A stretch of DNA of 52,238 nt from Spirirestis rafaelensis WJT71-NPBG6 (GTDB lineage Bacteria > Cyanobacteriota > Cyanobacteriia > Cyanobacteriales > Nostocaceae), in NCBI GenBank assembly GCA_019359015.1, contig JAHHID010000052.1, forward strand, positions 1 through 52,238. The letters are read 5' to 3'. The notes below the pieces were generated by a model. The model saw only the letters and a program-made list of their open reading frames with translations. It was not told the origin of the DNA and ran no database searches. This document shows positions 42,064-50,705 of this stretch, one piece after another (positions within the stretch are counted from its first letter, which is position 1; each line of letters begins with the position of its first letter). The position numbers were made by a program, and so were the translations under genes.

Positions 42064-42110
42064 CTATTAATGTAAGAGGTAATCCACTCAATCTCAATGG
42101 AAAATCTTGC
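42064..42110 (-). promoter_or_regulatory. Shared lasso-regulon promoter element 3 (before precursors)
   Basis: On the minus strand: aagattttccattgagattg with core ttttccattga (42104 to 42094), then taatagtgtg beginning at 42069, 35 bases after the core start. Both words match element 2 before the cyclase almost exactly. The A2 start codon is about 60 bases downstream of the TAAT. Confidence 0.7.
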
Positions 42111-42240
42111 GGTAGGATAGGATATTTCTTTGGTCTTAATGAGTAGTTTTGAAACTGATTATAAGTACTCTGAAAAAATTAATTAGATATAGTTGGACAG
42201 CGCTACAAGCTGACAATAACGTGAGTTCGACGATACTTAG

Positions 42241-42948
42241 TTAAGCCGCAGTTACACGTCCCAACTCCTCTGGAGCAAGATAGGGATGAACCACCTGCCC
42301 ATCTTTAAACCAGATGACGCGATGGGTACAACAGGCAACCTCTGATTCATGAGTGACCATCACCACCGTCATACCACTAGCATTTAACTGAGTGAAAATA
42401 TTGAGGATTTCCTTTGTAGTACGAGAGTCTAATGCGCCAGTGGGTTCATCTGCAAGCAGGAGAACTGGATTATTGACAATAGCACGAGCGATCGCCACTC
42501 GTTGTTGCTGTCCACCCGATAGCTGATTGGGTTTATTGTGCAAACGTTTTTCCAGTCCCACTCGCATCAACGCCTCAGTTGCCCAATCTCGCCGTTCGTC
42601 TAGAGGAATGCCGGCATATACCATCGGTAGCATGACATTCTCCAAAGCAGTCAACTGGGGTAACAGATGAAACTGTTGAAAGACAAAACCTAGTTTCAAA
42701 TTACGGATATGTGCCAAATCTTTGTCACCCAGATGGGCAACATTCACTCCATCTAAATAGTAGCTTCCAGAAGAGGGGTGATCTAAGCAGCCAATGACGT
42801 TCATCATGGTGGACTTACCCGATCCAGAAGCTCCCATAATGGCACAGTATTCTCCTGCTTCTACAGTCAAATTCACACCAGCAAGAGCATGAACTGTGGT
42901 TTCTCCATAACCATAAACTTTTGTAATGTTTTTTAACTGAATGCTCAT
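42241..42948 (-). CDS. ABC transporter ATP-binding subunit (MacB/DevA/LolD-like)
   Basis: The product has 235 residues. Walker [11 protein letters not shown]-loop FVFQQFHLL, signature [14 protein letters not shown], Walker [13 protein letters not shown] and H-loop VTHE are all present. It lies two bases from the permease gene and is in the same leftward unit. Such ATPases power tripartite export of peptides, glycolipids or drugs. An intergenic gap of 231 bases separates it from the lasso precursor transcript. It could add a second route or immunity for the peptides, but the pair is more likely a stand-alone efflux system. Confidence 0.9.
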   Translation of the reverse strand: MSIQLKNITKVYGYGETTVHALAGVNLTVEAGEYCAIMGASGSGKSTMMNVIGCLDHPSSGSYYLDGVNVAHLGDKDLAHIRNLKLGFVFQQFHLLPQLTALENVMLPMVYAGIPLDERRDWATEALMRVGLEKRLHNKPNQLSGGQQQRVAIARAIVNNPVLLLADEPTGALDSRTTKEILNIFTQLNASGMTVVMVTHESEVACCTHRVIWFKDGQVVHPYLAPEELGRVTAA

Positions 42949-42950
42949 GG

Positions 42951-44156
42951 TTATGCACCTCTCAACGCAGCGATAGGATCAAGTCGAGCAGCTTGTCGCG
43001 CCGGTGCAACGCCGAAAATTAAACCAATGCTACCGGAAACGCCTGCTGCTAAGATAATTGCCCCCACGGGTACTGTCGGTTTCAAAGGGGTGAGGATACC
43101 AACAACGAGTGCACCACTGACGCCAATGCCTGTGCCAATTAAGCCCCCTGCTACTGAGAGGATAATTGCCTCAATCAAAAACTGGGTGAGGATTGCCTGT
43201 TGAGTTGCTCCTATTGCCTTCCGTAGTCCAATTTCTTGTGTACGCTCTGTTACAGACACTAACATGATGTTCATGATGCCAATACCACCAACCAGTAAGG
43301 AAATACCCGCTATTGCTGCTAAGACGAAACTCAGCGTCCCTGTCACCTGATTTACAAGATCCTGAACCGACTTGTTCGCGGCAACTGTAAAGTTTTTCTT
43401 GCCATGTCTGCGCGTGAGAATGTTGGTGGTTTGGAAAGCTGCTGCCCGGACGCTAGCTTTGTCCTTGGCAGAAAGTTCTAGATAGTCAATGGGAATGCCA
43501 TTGGGCGATCGCCTTCCTGCTAACTGACCTGCCATAGTAGTAATAGGGACGTAGGCTATCTCATCGGGATTATTACCCATAAAAGCACCTTTGGCTTGCA
43601 TCACCCCAACCACTTGAAAACTCAAGTTATTCATCTGCACTGACTGACCAAGAGGATTTTCGCTACCAAAGAGTTTGCGTGCGACTGCTGGTCCTAAGAT
43701 GACAACTTGGGCATTTTGCTGTTGCTCAATGGAGTCAAAAAAGCGCCCCTGGCGAACACGTAGGTTTCGCACATAAAGAATTCCCGATGTTGTACCTGTT
43801 ACATTTACTTTACTTATGCGTCCCTGACGGGATAATTGCAGGTTGCTACTCATCTGCGGGGCGACTTCCTGGACGGCAGGTGCCTGCGTTGCGATCGCCT
43901 CAGCATCTGCCAAAACCAGTTGTGCAACCTCAGTGTTCACTCCCTCCGCATTCTCGCCACCAGGAAAAACAGAGAGTTGATTTGGTCCAAAGGACTCCAG
44001 CTTTTGCTGAGTAAACTGCTGTGCGCCTTGCCCGATAGCAACCATCGCAATCACGGAGGCATTGCCAATGATAATACCGAGCATGGTGAGTGTACTACGG
44101 AGTTTGTTGGCAGTCAGCGTTTTAACTGCCATATTTGTACTTTCAAGTAGGTTCAT
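42951..44156 (-). CDS. MacB-like ABC permease
   Basis: The product has 401 residues, with an N-terminal membrane helix (KLRSTLTMLGIIIGNASVIAMVAIG), a periplasmic domain of about 200 residues, and three C-terminal membrane helices (about 275-395) with the FtsX-type pattern GGIGIMNIMLVSVTERTQEIGLRKAIGAT. The TM-less version of the MacB permease (ATPase separate) is the DevC/MacB type. It works with the ATPase encoded two bases downstream and with the membrane-fusion protein gene 230 bases upstream. Confidence 0.88.
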   Translation of the reverse strand: MNLLESTNMAVKTLTANKLRSTLTMLGIIIGNASVIAMVAIGQGAQQFTQQKLESFGPNQLSVFPGGENAEGVNTEVAQLVLADAEAIATQAPAVQEVAPQMSSNLQLSRQGRISKVNVTGTTSGILYVRNLRVRQGRFFDSIEQQQNAQVVILGPAVARKLFGSENPLGQSVQMNNLSFQVVGVMQAKGAFMGNNPDEIAYVPITTMAGQLAGRRSPNGIPIDYLELSAKDKASVRAAAFQTTNILTRRHGKKNFTVAANKSVQDLVNQVTGTLSFVLAAIAGISLLVGGIGIMNIMLVSVTERTQEIGLRKAIGATQQAILTQFLIEAIILSVAGGLIGTGIGVSGALVVGILTPLKPTVPVGAIILAAGVSGSIGLIFGVAPARQAARLDPIAALRGA

Positions 44157-44243
44157 GGTTTTGGTTTATAGGGATTCTTACATCTTGCACTTGGTAAAAC
44201 AAATGTCACAGTAGTTACATATTATTTGACTCCGTTCTCGTCA

Positions 44244-44292
44244 CGGGACTGTAAGTCCCGCCGCTTATAGCCTAAGTCCATTAAAATGGACT
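44244..44292. repeat. Two adjacent hairpins (cgggact and agtccatt stems)
   Basis: cgggact-gta-agtcccg (44244-44260) and agtccatt-aa-aatggact (44275-44292) are two perfect small hairpins side by side in the gap between the permease and membrane-fusion genes. Such tandem hairpins are common dispersed repeats in cyanobacteria. They could also stabilise or attenuate the exporter transcript. Confidence 0.55.
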
Positions 44293-44386
44293 GAAACTGG
44301 AACTGATTTAGGAGTATATTTAAACACTATTTCATGCAAATGTTAGTGGTTTACTCGTAATGGTGCATATCAGGATTGAAACAAAA

Positions 44387-45727
44387 CTAAAATCCAACAG
44401 TATCTACGCCCTCAATTTTTTCGTTGCTTGGAGGAGATATAAACACGCGATCGCCCTTTTTCAAACCTTCTAACACTTGAACTTGGTCACCACTGGCTGC
44501 GCTCACCTTAATTGGTTGGAAGCGTGTTTTAGTTTTTTCATCAGCAACATACACCCCTGTTTGACCATTAGGCTGAGTCACAACCGCAGCCAGGGGAATA
44601 ACTAAAGCATTCTTAATTGGCTCACCCAGGAACGTTAGTCTTACATTCATCCCTGACTTAAGCTTTGCTTGCCCCGTAGAGAGCGCCACTTTGACCCGAA
44701 AGGAAGTAATATTGTTTTCTTGCACAGCCCTAGGTGCAATTAGGCTAACCTGTCCCTTAAAAGTTTCGTTAGAATAGGTGTCTGTTTGAATATTTACGCT
44801 CTGATCTGGATGAATTTTAGAAATGGTGGCTTCAGGAATTTTGGCTTCAATTTCTAAGCCACTGGAGAGTTCAGCAATGGAGGTGGATGTTGCTCCTTCA
44901 TTGGAGGAGGCTGATGTGGTAGGTGTGACGAAATCTCCCTCTTGAGCAAAGCGGCGGGTGATGATGCCTGCAAAAGGCGCACGAATAACCGTATTGTTGA
45001 ATTGGCTTTGATAAAAGGCAAGTTGAGCTTTTGCCTGAGCCACTTCGGCTTGTGCTTGAGCAATTTCCTCAGGGCGCAGTCCGTTGTGGGCTTTGTTTAA
45101 AGCCTCTCGCTGTTCTTTGAGTCGCGCTAGCTCTGCTTCCAAATTTGCCTTAGCTTCCCGTTGTTTAGCAATAAACTCTCCAAAGGCGTTCCGGGAAATT
45201 GCACCCTCTTGAGCTGGCATTTGATTGCGTTTGAGTTCTTCTGTTGCACGGTTTAACCTTGCTTGGGCTGCTGCTACAGATGCTGAGGCAGAAGCAACTC
45301 TGGCTTTTGCCTCAGCAATTTCTTCGAGACGAGTTCCAGCACGCTTTAGTTCTAAGTCAGCCACAGCTTTTTCCAGTGATGCTAGATACTGATTGACCTG
45401 CGCCTGGACTTTCTCGCTACTCATACGGGCAATGATTTGTCCTTTGGCAACGCGATCGCCCTCGCTTACGTATAATTTGGCAATGCGTCCAGAATCTTCT
45501 GGACTTAGGTTAATTTTTCGCACAGCCTGCACCACCCCATTGGCTTGGATTTGCACCACCCAATCTTTGGTTTGTACCAATACAGTCTGGTTAGTTAAGT
45601 TTTGCTCAGAGGAAGTGTCTTCAGTCTGCAGGTAAATTGTTGTGGTGGTTCCTAAAGCTCCGATTATCAGGATTCCGAAAATCCAAGGATTTAGCTTCTT
45701 CACCCGACTCAACGGTAAAATTTGCAT
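44387..45727 (-). CDS. HlyD-like membrane-fusion protein (MacA/DevB type)
   Basis: The product has 446 residues. A membrane anchor near the N-terminus (PWIFGILIIGALGTTTTIYL) is followed by a lipoyl-like domain (LSPEDSGRIAKLYVSEGDRVAKGQIIARM) and a long alpha-hairpin with coiled coil. The second lipoyl half (NTVIRAPFAGIITRRFAQEGDFV) and the beta-barrel C-terminus follow. It would join the inner-membrane MacB-type transporter to an outer-membrane channel. It is the first gene of the leftward exporter set, divergent from the two-component system genes, whose regulator might control it. Confidence 0.88.
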   Translation of the reverse strand: MQILPLSRVKKLNPWIFGILIIGALGTTTTIYLQTEDTSSEQNLTNQTVLVQTKDWVVQIQANGVVQAVRKINLSPEDSGRIAKLYVSEGDRVAKGQIIARMSSEKVQAQVNQYLASLEKAVADLELKRAGTRLEEIAEAKARVASASASVAAAQARLNRATEELKRNQMPAQEGAISRNAFGEFIAKQREAKANLEAELARLKEQREALNKAHNGLRPEEIAQAQAEVAQAKAQLAFYQSQFNNTVIRAPFAGIITRRFAQEGDFVTPTTSASSNEGATSTSIAELSSGLEIEAKIPEATISKIHPDQSVNIQTDTYSNETFKGQVSLIAPRAVQENNITSFRVKVALSTGQAKLKSGMNVRLTFLGEPIKNALVIPLAAVVTQPNGQTGVYVADEKTKTRFQPIKVSAASGDQVQVLEGLKKGDRVFISPPSNEKIEGVDTVGF

Positions 45728-45939
45728 AGTATATTTTATTTAAGAGAATTGAGAAGCGAACCAGTTCGGTTCAATGCCTCAATCGTAGGAGCTTGCCTGT
45801 GTTCAGCACATGGATCTAAGTTCCCAAAAACTCTTGTGACCAAAGTACTGCAACTAATAGGACCTTGGTACTATACTCTTAAAGTAAATCGCGACCAAAG
45901 ACTCTGGTAAAGAGAAACTTCCATCGCGTACAGTATCAG
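45728..45939. promoter_or_regulatory. Divergent promoter region of exporter and two-component genes
   Basis: These 212 bases separate two divergent gene sets. Imperfect repeats accaaagtact (45839) and accttggtact (45862), plus a third related accaaag at about 45894, could be regulator sites. No lasso-type ttttccattga box is seen here, so this unit is probably not under the same control. Confidence 0.4.
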
Positions 45940-47250
45940 GTGAGAACCTTTTGTGAAGCCGCCAACACCGTGAACCGTCTTCTGCAACTTAAAACCCATC
46001 CTTTTCGTTTACTGCTCTACTTGGAATGGATTTTGTTGATAATTACAGTTCTGGGTGAGCTACCGTGGGAAGACATTCCCTACCTAGAAAGGCTGCTGGG
46101 AGAGTCTTCTAATACACCAAAACTGCTGCCGTACTCTTGGCTGCTAAATATACTTTGCATTGTAGGTTTCGGGTTAATGGGGTTGCGGTTGCCACAGGGT
46201 ACAACCGTGAGCAAATGGCTTTACACTGCACTGGAATTGGGAATAATCTGGCTCGTAACTGCCCTGGGAAGCTGGCGTATATCTTTTCTGTCTCCTTATC
46301 TAATTGTCGTCATCCGCAGTTGCCTAATTTTTAAACCAACGGGACGACTGTTAGCTACTGGATTGGTCTTTATCTCTTTCTTGCTATCACTGGTAATTTC
46401 GGTAAAGGATATTCCAGCGATTCAACAAGAACTGACACAACCCAAACCTGCAACGCTCAACGAAATCAGGATTTGGTTTATTATTAGTAGTATCAACACA
46501 GCATTTTTGTTTGGATTGGTATTAGTGTTCGTGTTGATGCTGGTGAATGCATTGCTGGCAGAACGCCAAAGTCGGCAAAAACTGACACTTGCCCACGACC
46601 AGCTACGCCAATATGCCTTACGGATAGAAGACCAGGCGACCTTACAAGAGCGTAACCGAATTGCCCGCGAAATTCATGATTCCTTAGGTCATGCAATGAC
46701 GGCTCAAAGTATTCAGTTAGAAAATGCGTTGTTATTTTGTCACTCCAACCCAGATAAAACCGAAGCATTTTTGACCGAAGCCAAGCAATTGGTAGCAACA
46801 GCTCTCAAAGAAATTCGTCAATCAGTCTCTAGGCTGCGGTCTGACTCATTGCAAGGGAAAACTCTAGAAGCAGCCCTCGCCATCCTCATAGAAGACTTTC
46901 GCAAAAGGACAAACATCTCTCCAGACTGCACAATCAGCCTGACCTATCCGATGTCGGCTGAAGTAAAGACTGCTATCTATCGCATTGTTCAAGAAGCCTT
47001 AACGAATATCTGCAAACACAGTGATGCAACACAAGTTACCCTTCAGTTGCAAACGATACATAGACACTTACATCTGCTGATTGAAGATAATGGTAGAGGC
47101 TTCAACCTAGAACAAAACACAACAGGTTTTGGACTTCAGGGAATGCAAGAAAGAACGGTAGCCCTAGGAGGTCATTTCAAGCTAGCAAGTGAAATAGGAA
47201 AGGGTTGCCGTATCACTGTTGATATTCCACTTGTGAAATTTCTGCCATGA
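45940..47250 (+). CDS. Sensor histidine kinase (NarL/LiaS type, HisKA_3)
   Basis: The product has 436 residues with a GTG start. Five to six hydrophobic helices cover residues about 22-205, followed by the dimerisation and phosphorylation helix with RNRIAREIHDSLGHAMTAQS. The ATPase has NICKHSDATQVTL, IEDNGRGFN and GFGLQGMQERT. This type autophosphorylates the His and passes the phosphate to a LuxR-type regulator, here the next gene, which overlaps by 4 bases. Its signal may be a membrane or envelope stress, consistent with a divergent exporter. Confidence 0.9.
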   Translation: MRTFCEAANTVNRLLQLKTHPFRLLLYLEWILLIITVLGELPWEDIPYLERLLGESSNTPKLLPYSWLLNILCIVGFGLMGLRLPQGTTVSKWLYTALELGIIWLVTALGSWRISFLSPYLIVVIRSCLIFKPTGRLLATGLVFISFLLSLVISVKDIPAIQQELTQPKPATLNEIRIWFIISSINTAFLFGLVLVFVLMLVNALLAERQSRQKLTLAHDQLRQYALRIEDQATLQERNRIAREIHDSLGHAMTAQSIQLENALLFCHSNPDKTEAFLTEAKQLVATALKEIRQSVSRLRSDSLQGKTLEAALAILIEDFRKRTNISPDCTISLTYPMSAEVKTAIYRIVQEALTNICKHSDATQVTLQLQTIHRHLHLLIEDNGRGFNLEQNTTGFGLQGMQERTVALGGHFKLASEIGKGCRITVDIPLVKFLP

Positions 47251-47921
47251 TTCGCTTGTTGCTAGTAGACGACCAAATTATCATTCGCCAAGGACTCAAG
47301 AGCTTACTAGAGTCAAAGCCAGACCTACAGGTCGTTGGAGATGCCGAAAATGGTCAACTGGCACTGGATCTGCTTGAGTCCCTACAGGGAACACCGCTAC
47401 AACCGGATGTGGTGTTGCTGGATGTGCGGATGCCCGTGATGGATGGTGTAGCAGCGACTCAGCAAATTTACCAACGCTTTCCGGAAACACAGGTTCTGAT
47501 TTTGACCACCTTTGATGACGATGAATACGTTTCGCAGGCAATGCGCTTTGGGGCGAAGGGGTACTTACTCAAAGATACTCCGTCAGAGGACTTAGCGATG
47601 GCTATTCGGGCAGTTTACCAAGGTTACACCTATCTTGGACCCGGACTGTTTGAAAAAGCACTTCCACACCAAAGCACCGCTGAGCCAGTTAAGCCAGCCC
47701 CAGCCATTCCTCCTGAATTAGCGGATCTATCGCCTAGGGAGTGGGAGGTATTGCGGTTAATTGCTTCTGGAGCGAGCAATCGTGAAATTGCACAGGCACT
47801 TTACATCTCAGAAAGAACTGTAAAAAATCATGTTACCAGTATTTTGAGTAGGTTAGGTTTACGTGATCGCACCCAAGCAGCGCTTTTTGCCAGTTCGTTC
47901 CTTGCCCTGCTGGATGATTAG
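47247..47921 (+). CDS. NarL/LuxR-family response regulator
   Basis: The product has 224 residues. The receiver domain starts IRLLLVDDQIIIRQGL with the phosphoacceptor Asp in VVLLDVRMPVMDG, and ends near ILTTFDDDEYV...GAKGYLLKD. The C-terminal LuxR helix-turn-helix is LSPREWEVLRLIASGASNREIAQALYISERTVKNHV. It overlaps the kinase by 4 bases. The divergent exporter genes (MacAB-like) are the most likely target. Confidence 0.92.
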   Translation: MIRLLLVDDQIIIRQGLKSLLESKPDLQVVGDAENGQLALDLLESLQGTPLQPDVVLLDVRMPVMDGVAATQQIYQRFPETQVLILTTFDDDEYVSQAMRFGAKGYLLKDTPSEDLAMAIRAVYQGYTYLGPGLFEKALPHQSTAEPVKPAPAIPPELADLSPREWEVLRLIASGASNREIAQALYISERTVKNHVTSILSRLGLRDRTQAALFASSFLALLDD

Positions 47922-48261
47922 CGGGACTTTATAAACCTATTTCTCTACTTGGACGTATTGACAGAATTCACTCGCTTTTAACTTGTTACCAATGCATCAA
48001 ATACAACCGTTACCTTCAAGTTCATATAAACCTCTGGATAACCACAGAAGAGTTGCCTTATACCGAGAGATTTTCTAGATTCTTTATTCTAGAATGAACC
48101 TGACCCAACCGAGTGCCATGAGCGCGACGGTTGGAGTATCTGTAAAATACGAGGAATATTGCGTTCATTAACTTTTGTACAAAAGTTCAATTGTATTTAT
48201 CTAGTAAAGTACAAATATAGATTAGATTTTTTATGTTTATCTAAGTTTGTGCTTTACTACA
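47922..48261. promoter_or_regulatory. Region upstream of parA with operator-like palindromes
   Basis: The gap of 340 bases carries the parA promoter. The perfect 18-bp palindrome is listed separately. Repeated agtaaagtac and ctttactac words lie within 70 bases of the start codon. Further upstream ttctagattctttattctagaat forms an inverted repeat. No gene was found. Confidence 0.5.
48170..48187. promoter_or_regulatory. 18-bp perfect palindrome upstream of parA
   Basis: aacttttgtacaaaagtt is exactly self-complementary. It lies 75 bases before the parA ATG, and the partly related words agtaaagtacaaa and tgctttactacaa follow. A probable autoregulatory operator or centromere half-site for the partition proteins. 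Confidence 0.7.
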
Positions 48262-49104
48262 ATGGAGAACAACACTCCTACAGTTGTCACCTTGGGACTA
48301 GCAGGCGGACAGGGCAAGAGTACCGTCGCGCTCATGCTCGGTCGATACCTGGGGCGGTTGGGGATTCCAGTACTGTTTGTTGATGCCGACCCCCAGTCAT
48401 CGCTTACTAGTTTTTTAGGGGTCAAGGTGCAGCCAAATACCCCTACCCTGCTGGAGGTAATCACGCAATCAGAAGACAAAACGCGACTGGTTGATGCGAT
48501 CGCCCCTGTACCGGATGTCCAACTAGACAACCGCACTATCAGTAACACCAACTTGTTTTTAATACCATCAGACGATGGGTTGGAGAACGCGAATTACAAG
48601 CTTGCATCCAGCGGCATTAGTTTGTTTATCCTGAGAAATCGCCTGCAGCCTATCGCCAACAACTTTGGCGTAATTATTGTAGACCCACCACCAGAGCGAT
48701 CGCACTTGGCACAAACTTCCCTTGGTGCTGGCGACAAGTGGATAATCCCCGCAGAAGCCAACGTCAAAGGAGTGCAGTCGTTGGTTAGAACACTCGAACT
48801 GGTAAAGGAATTTCAGCCAGCTTTACCCTATGGCTCACTCTTGGGAGTAGTACCCTTTCGTGCCAAGTGGACGGGCGTAAACCCAACAAAAGCCACTAAA
48901 AGCAGTATCACGCTCATGGGTGAAATAGTGGGAAAAGAGTTAATGTTACCCCACTTGCTTGAATCCGATGTATATAAAAATGCCATTAACCAACGGGTAT
49001 CACCAAGCGATTTAGGACAACCGGGATTGGAATATCCAATTTCAGTATTGGCGCAGAAGCTAAAACCAGCATTAGCCGAACAGTACGCAAAACTTATCCC
49101 CTAA
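48262..49104 (+). CDS. parA: ParA-family partition ATPase
   Basis: The product has 280 residues from ATG 48262 (five codons earlier a TTG would also be in frame). The deviant Walker A reads LAGGQGKSTVALML (KGGxGKST-type with Ala/Gly for Lys at the first position), then FVDADPQSSLTSFLG as A' motif. FGVIIVDPPPERSHLAQ is the Walker B segment. ParA binds DNA non-specifically with ATP and moves partner-bound plasmid. The first motif lacks the signature lysine at the usual place, so its activity may be altered. The next gene is its likely centromere-binding partner. Confidence 0.85.
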   Translation: MENNTPTVVTLGLAGGQGKSTVALMLGRYLGRLGIPVLFVDADPQSSLTSFLGVKVQPNTPTLLEVITQSEDKTRLVDAIAPVPDVQLDNRTISNTNLFLIPSDDGLENANYKLASSGISLFILRNRLQPIANNFGVIIVDPPPERSHLAQTSLGAGDKWIIPAEANVKGVQSLVRTLELVKEFQPALPYGSLLGVVPFRAKWTGVNPTKATKSSITLMGEIVGKELMLPHLLESDVYKNAINQRVSPSDLGQPGLEYPISVLAQKLKPALAEQYAKLIP

Positions 49105-49135
49105 ACAGTGTAATTTATAGTACTAGGAATTAGAC

Positions 49136-49579
49136 ATGAGCCTATTAGATGAAATTCGCTCTCGTGCAACCCAACCAACCGTAGAACCACGTATTGATGT
49201 ATTGCAGCAAGAGAAGATTGATGACACGTTGAATGCGATTGCCCACCTTGCACCGGCGGAGCCGATCGCACTTCCCCCGTCTGGAATATCAGAACTCAAG
49301 CGATTAGAAGAATTACTCGCCAACTTTCCAGAAATCGCTGCTAGAATACCCGTGAGGTTGGAAACTCCAATTAAAGACGAACTTGACGAACTATGTAATC
49401 GAGAGAAAGTCACAATCGAAACATTACTCGAAGCATTTTACGTAACTTGTAAGGACAAGGAATCGGTGATGAAGCAAGTCGTAAAAGATGCCAAAAAGCG
49501 CCTAAAAAGCCGTAAAGAAGCGGGTAATATTCGCTCTAGTCTCACCAAACTTAATAACTTAACTAAAAATAGAAAATAA
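49136..49579 (+). CDS. Partition partner of ParA (ParB-like, ribbon-helix-helix)
   Basis: The product has 147 residues. The N-terminal part (MSLLDEIRSRATQPT) is short and basic, like the ParA-activating tails of small partner proteins. The segment RIPVRLETPIKDELDELCNREKVTIETLLEAFYVTCK is a typical ribbon-helix-helix, and the C-terminus is Lys/Arg-rich. Small partners of this kind replace ParB in many plasmids. It lies 31 bases after parA. Confidence 0.7.
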   Translation: MSLLDEIRSRATQPTVEPRIDVLQQEKIDDTLNAIAHLAPAEPIALPPSGISELKRLEELLANFPEIAARIPVRLETPIKDELDELCNREKVTIETLLEAFYVTCKDKESVMKQVVKDAKKRLKSRKEAGNIRSSLTKLNNLTKNRK

Positions 49580-49787
49580 TAACGCGCTCTGTCAAGTAAC
49601 AACAACTAGGCGCGTAAGAAAAGCACTCCGAAAAAATCATACTTTTTTAAGGATAAAAATAATGAGTGCCGAACAAACCGTCGAGCGAAGCAACAGCTGT
49701 AGAAATCACCAAAGTTATCTTGGTAGATTTACAAAAGCTCTCCTCTTATTAGTGAGTCCTAGTAATTGCTTTATTCCTCAGCAATCT
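49580..49787. other. Spacer with a broken short frame before the IS element
   Basis: ATG 49662, preceded by aagga, opens MSAEQTVE and then drifts; shifting frame near 49685 gives EATAVEITKVILVDLQKLSSY before a stop. It may be a frame-shifted gene remnant left at the IS insertion site, but I recognise no family. Confidence 0.35.
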
Positions 49788-50693
49788 TATAGAACCCATT
49801 TGGGATCTTAGGAGAGAGGGTAAAATAAGAAATAAATGCCGTACTCCAGCAGTTTAAGCGATAAAGAGTGGGAAATCATTGAACCACTGTTGCCCCAGAA
49901 GAAGCAAACCAGACCGCCGAAGTGGACAAAGCGACAAATTTTAGACGGCATCTTTTATCAACTTAAGAACGGGTGTAACTGGTGCGATTTACCCAAAGAC
50001 TTACCGCCCTACTCAACGGTGTTTTGGCACTACAAGCAGTGGCGAGAAGCGGGAGCGTTCAAGCAGATGATGACGACGTTACATGAGCAAGTGCGCTGCG
50101 ACGCGAAAAAAAACCAAAGTGGACAACCCTACTAATCATTGACTCGCAAGCGGTGAAGAATACATGCAATGCCAGCGCTATGTCCAAAGGGTTCTGTCAT
50201 TACAAATGCACTAATGGCATCAAACGACATCTCGCCGTTGATACGCTCGGCTTACCATTTTTTACCCACTGTACTAAAGCCAATGTCAGCGATGACCAGG
50301 GCTTGATTGAACTACTGAGCAATAATCTGGATTACTTGCGAGCCAAACCCGTGAATATCCCGAAGATTACTATCCTGCTTGACCACGGTTATCACCCAGA
50401 CAAACTCACACTCGAACTACAAAAGCTCTATCCTCAAATCATGACCAAGATCCGGTTTCAACTCGCACCCAAGCCAACCAAAGCCGAAAAAGCAGCCCTT
50501 GGGAAAACTGGATTTGTACCTGTAGCCACCCGGTGGGTGATTGAGCGGTCAAATGCTTGGATGGAACGCTGTAAAAGTTTGGTCAAAAACTTTGAGAGAA
50601 CCCTCTCCCATGCCACAGCGAAGCTTAATCTTTGCTTCATCAGACTCATGCTCAAGCGACTGGCAAATCGATAGATCCCAAATGGGTTCTATA
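49788..50693. mobile_element. IS5-family insertion sequence, about 906 bp, ends intact
   Basis: The terminal inverted repeats are perfect over 21 bases: tatagaacccatttgggatc (plus t) at 49788-49808 and its reverse complement at 50673-50693. Flanking TA dinucleotides on both sides could be part of a short target duplication. One transposase spread over two frames lies inside, so the element may be active. It inserted 13 bases from the recombinase stop without breaking that gene. Confidence 0.88.
49836..50674 (+). CDS. IS5-family transposase, two frames joined by a -1 shift
   Basis: The first frame (49836-50135) encodes the N-terminal part: SDKEWEIIEPLLPQKKQTRPPKW, GCNWCDLPKDLPPYSTVFWHY. The second frame (to 50674) reads ...LLIIDSQAVKNT, then LAVDTLGLPFF, ILLDHGYHPDKL and WVIERSNAWMERC. 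The DDE triad is therefore visible: Asp in IDSQAV, Asp in LLDHGY, Glu in VIERSNA. The frames meet at a run of eight A (about 50106-50113), a classical slippery site, and the needed shift is -1. This is probably programmed frameshifting that limits transposase production. Confidence 0.85.
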
Positions 50694-50705
50694 ATAACGA
50701 TTATC

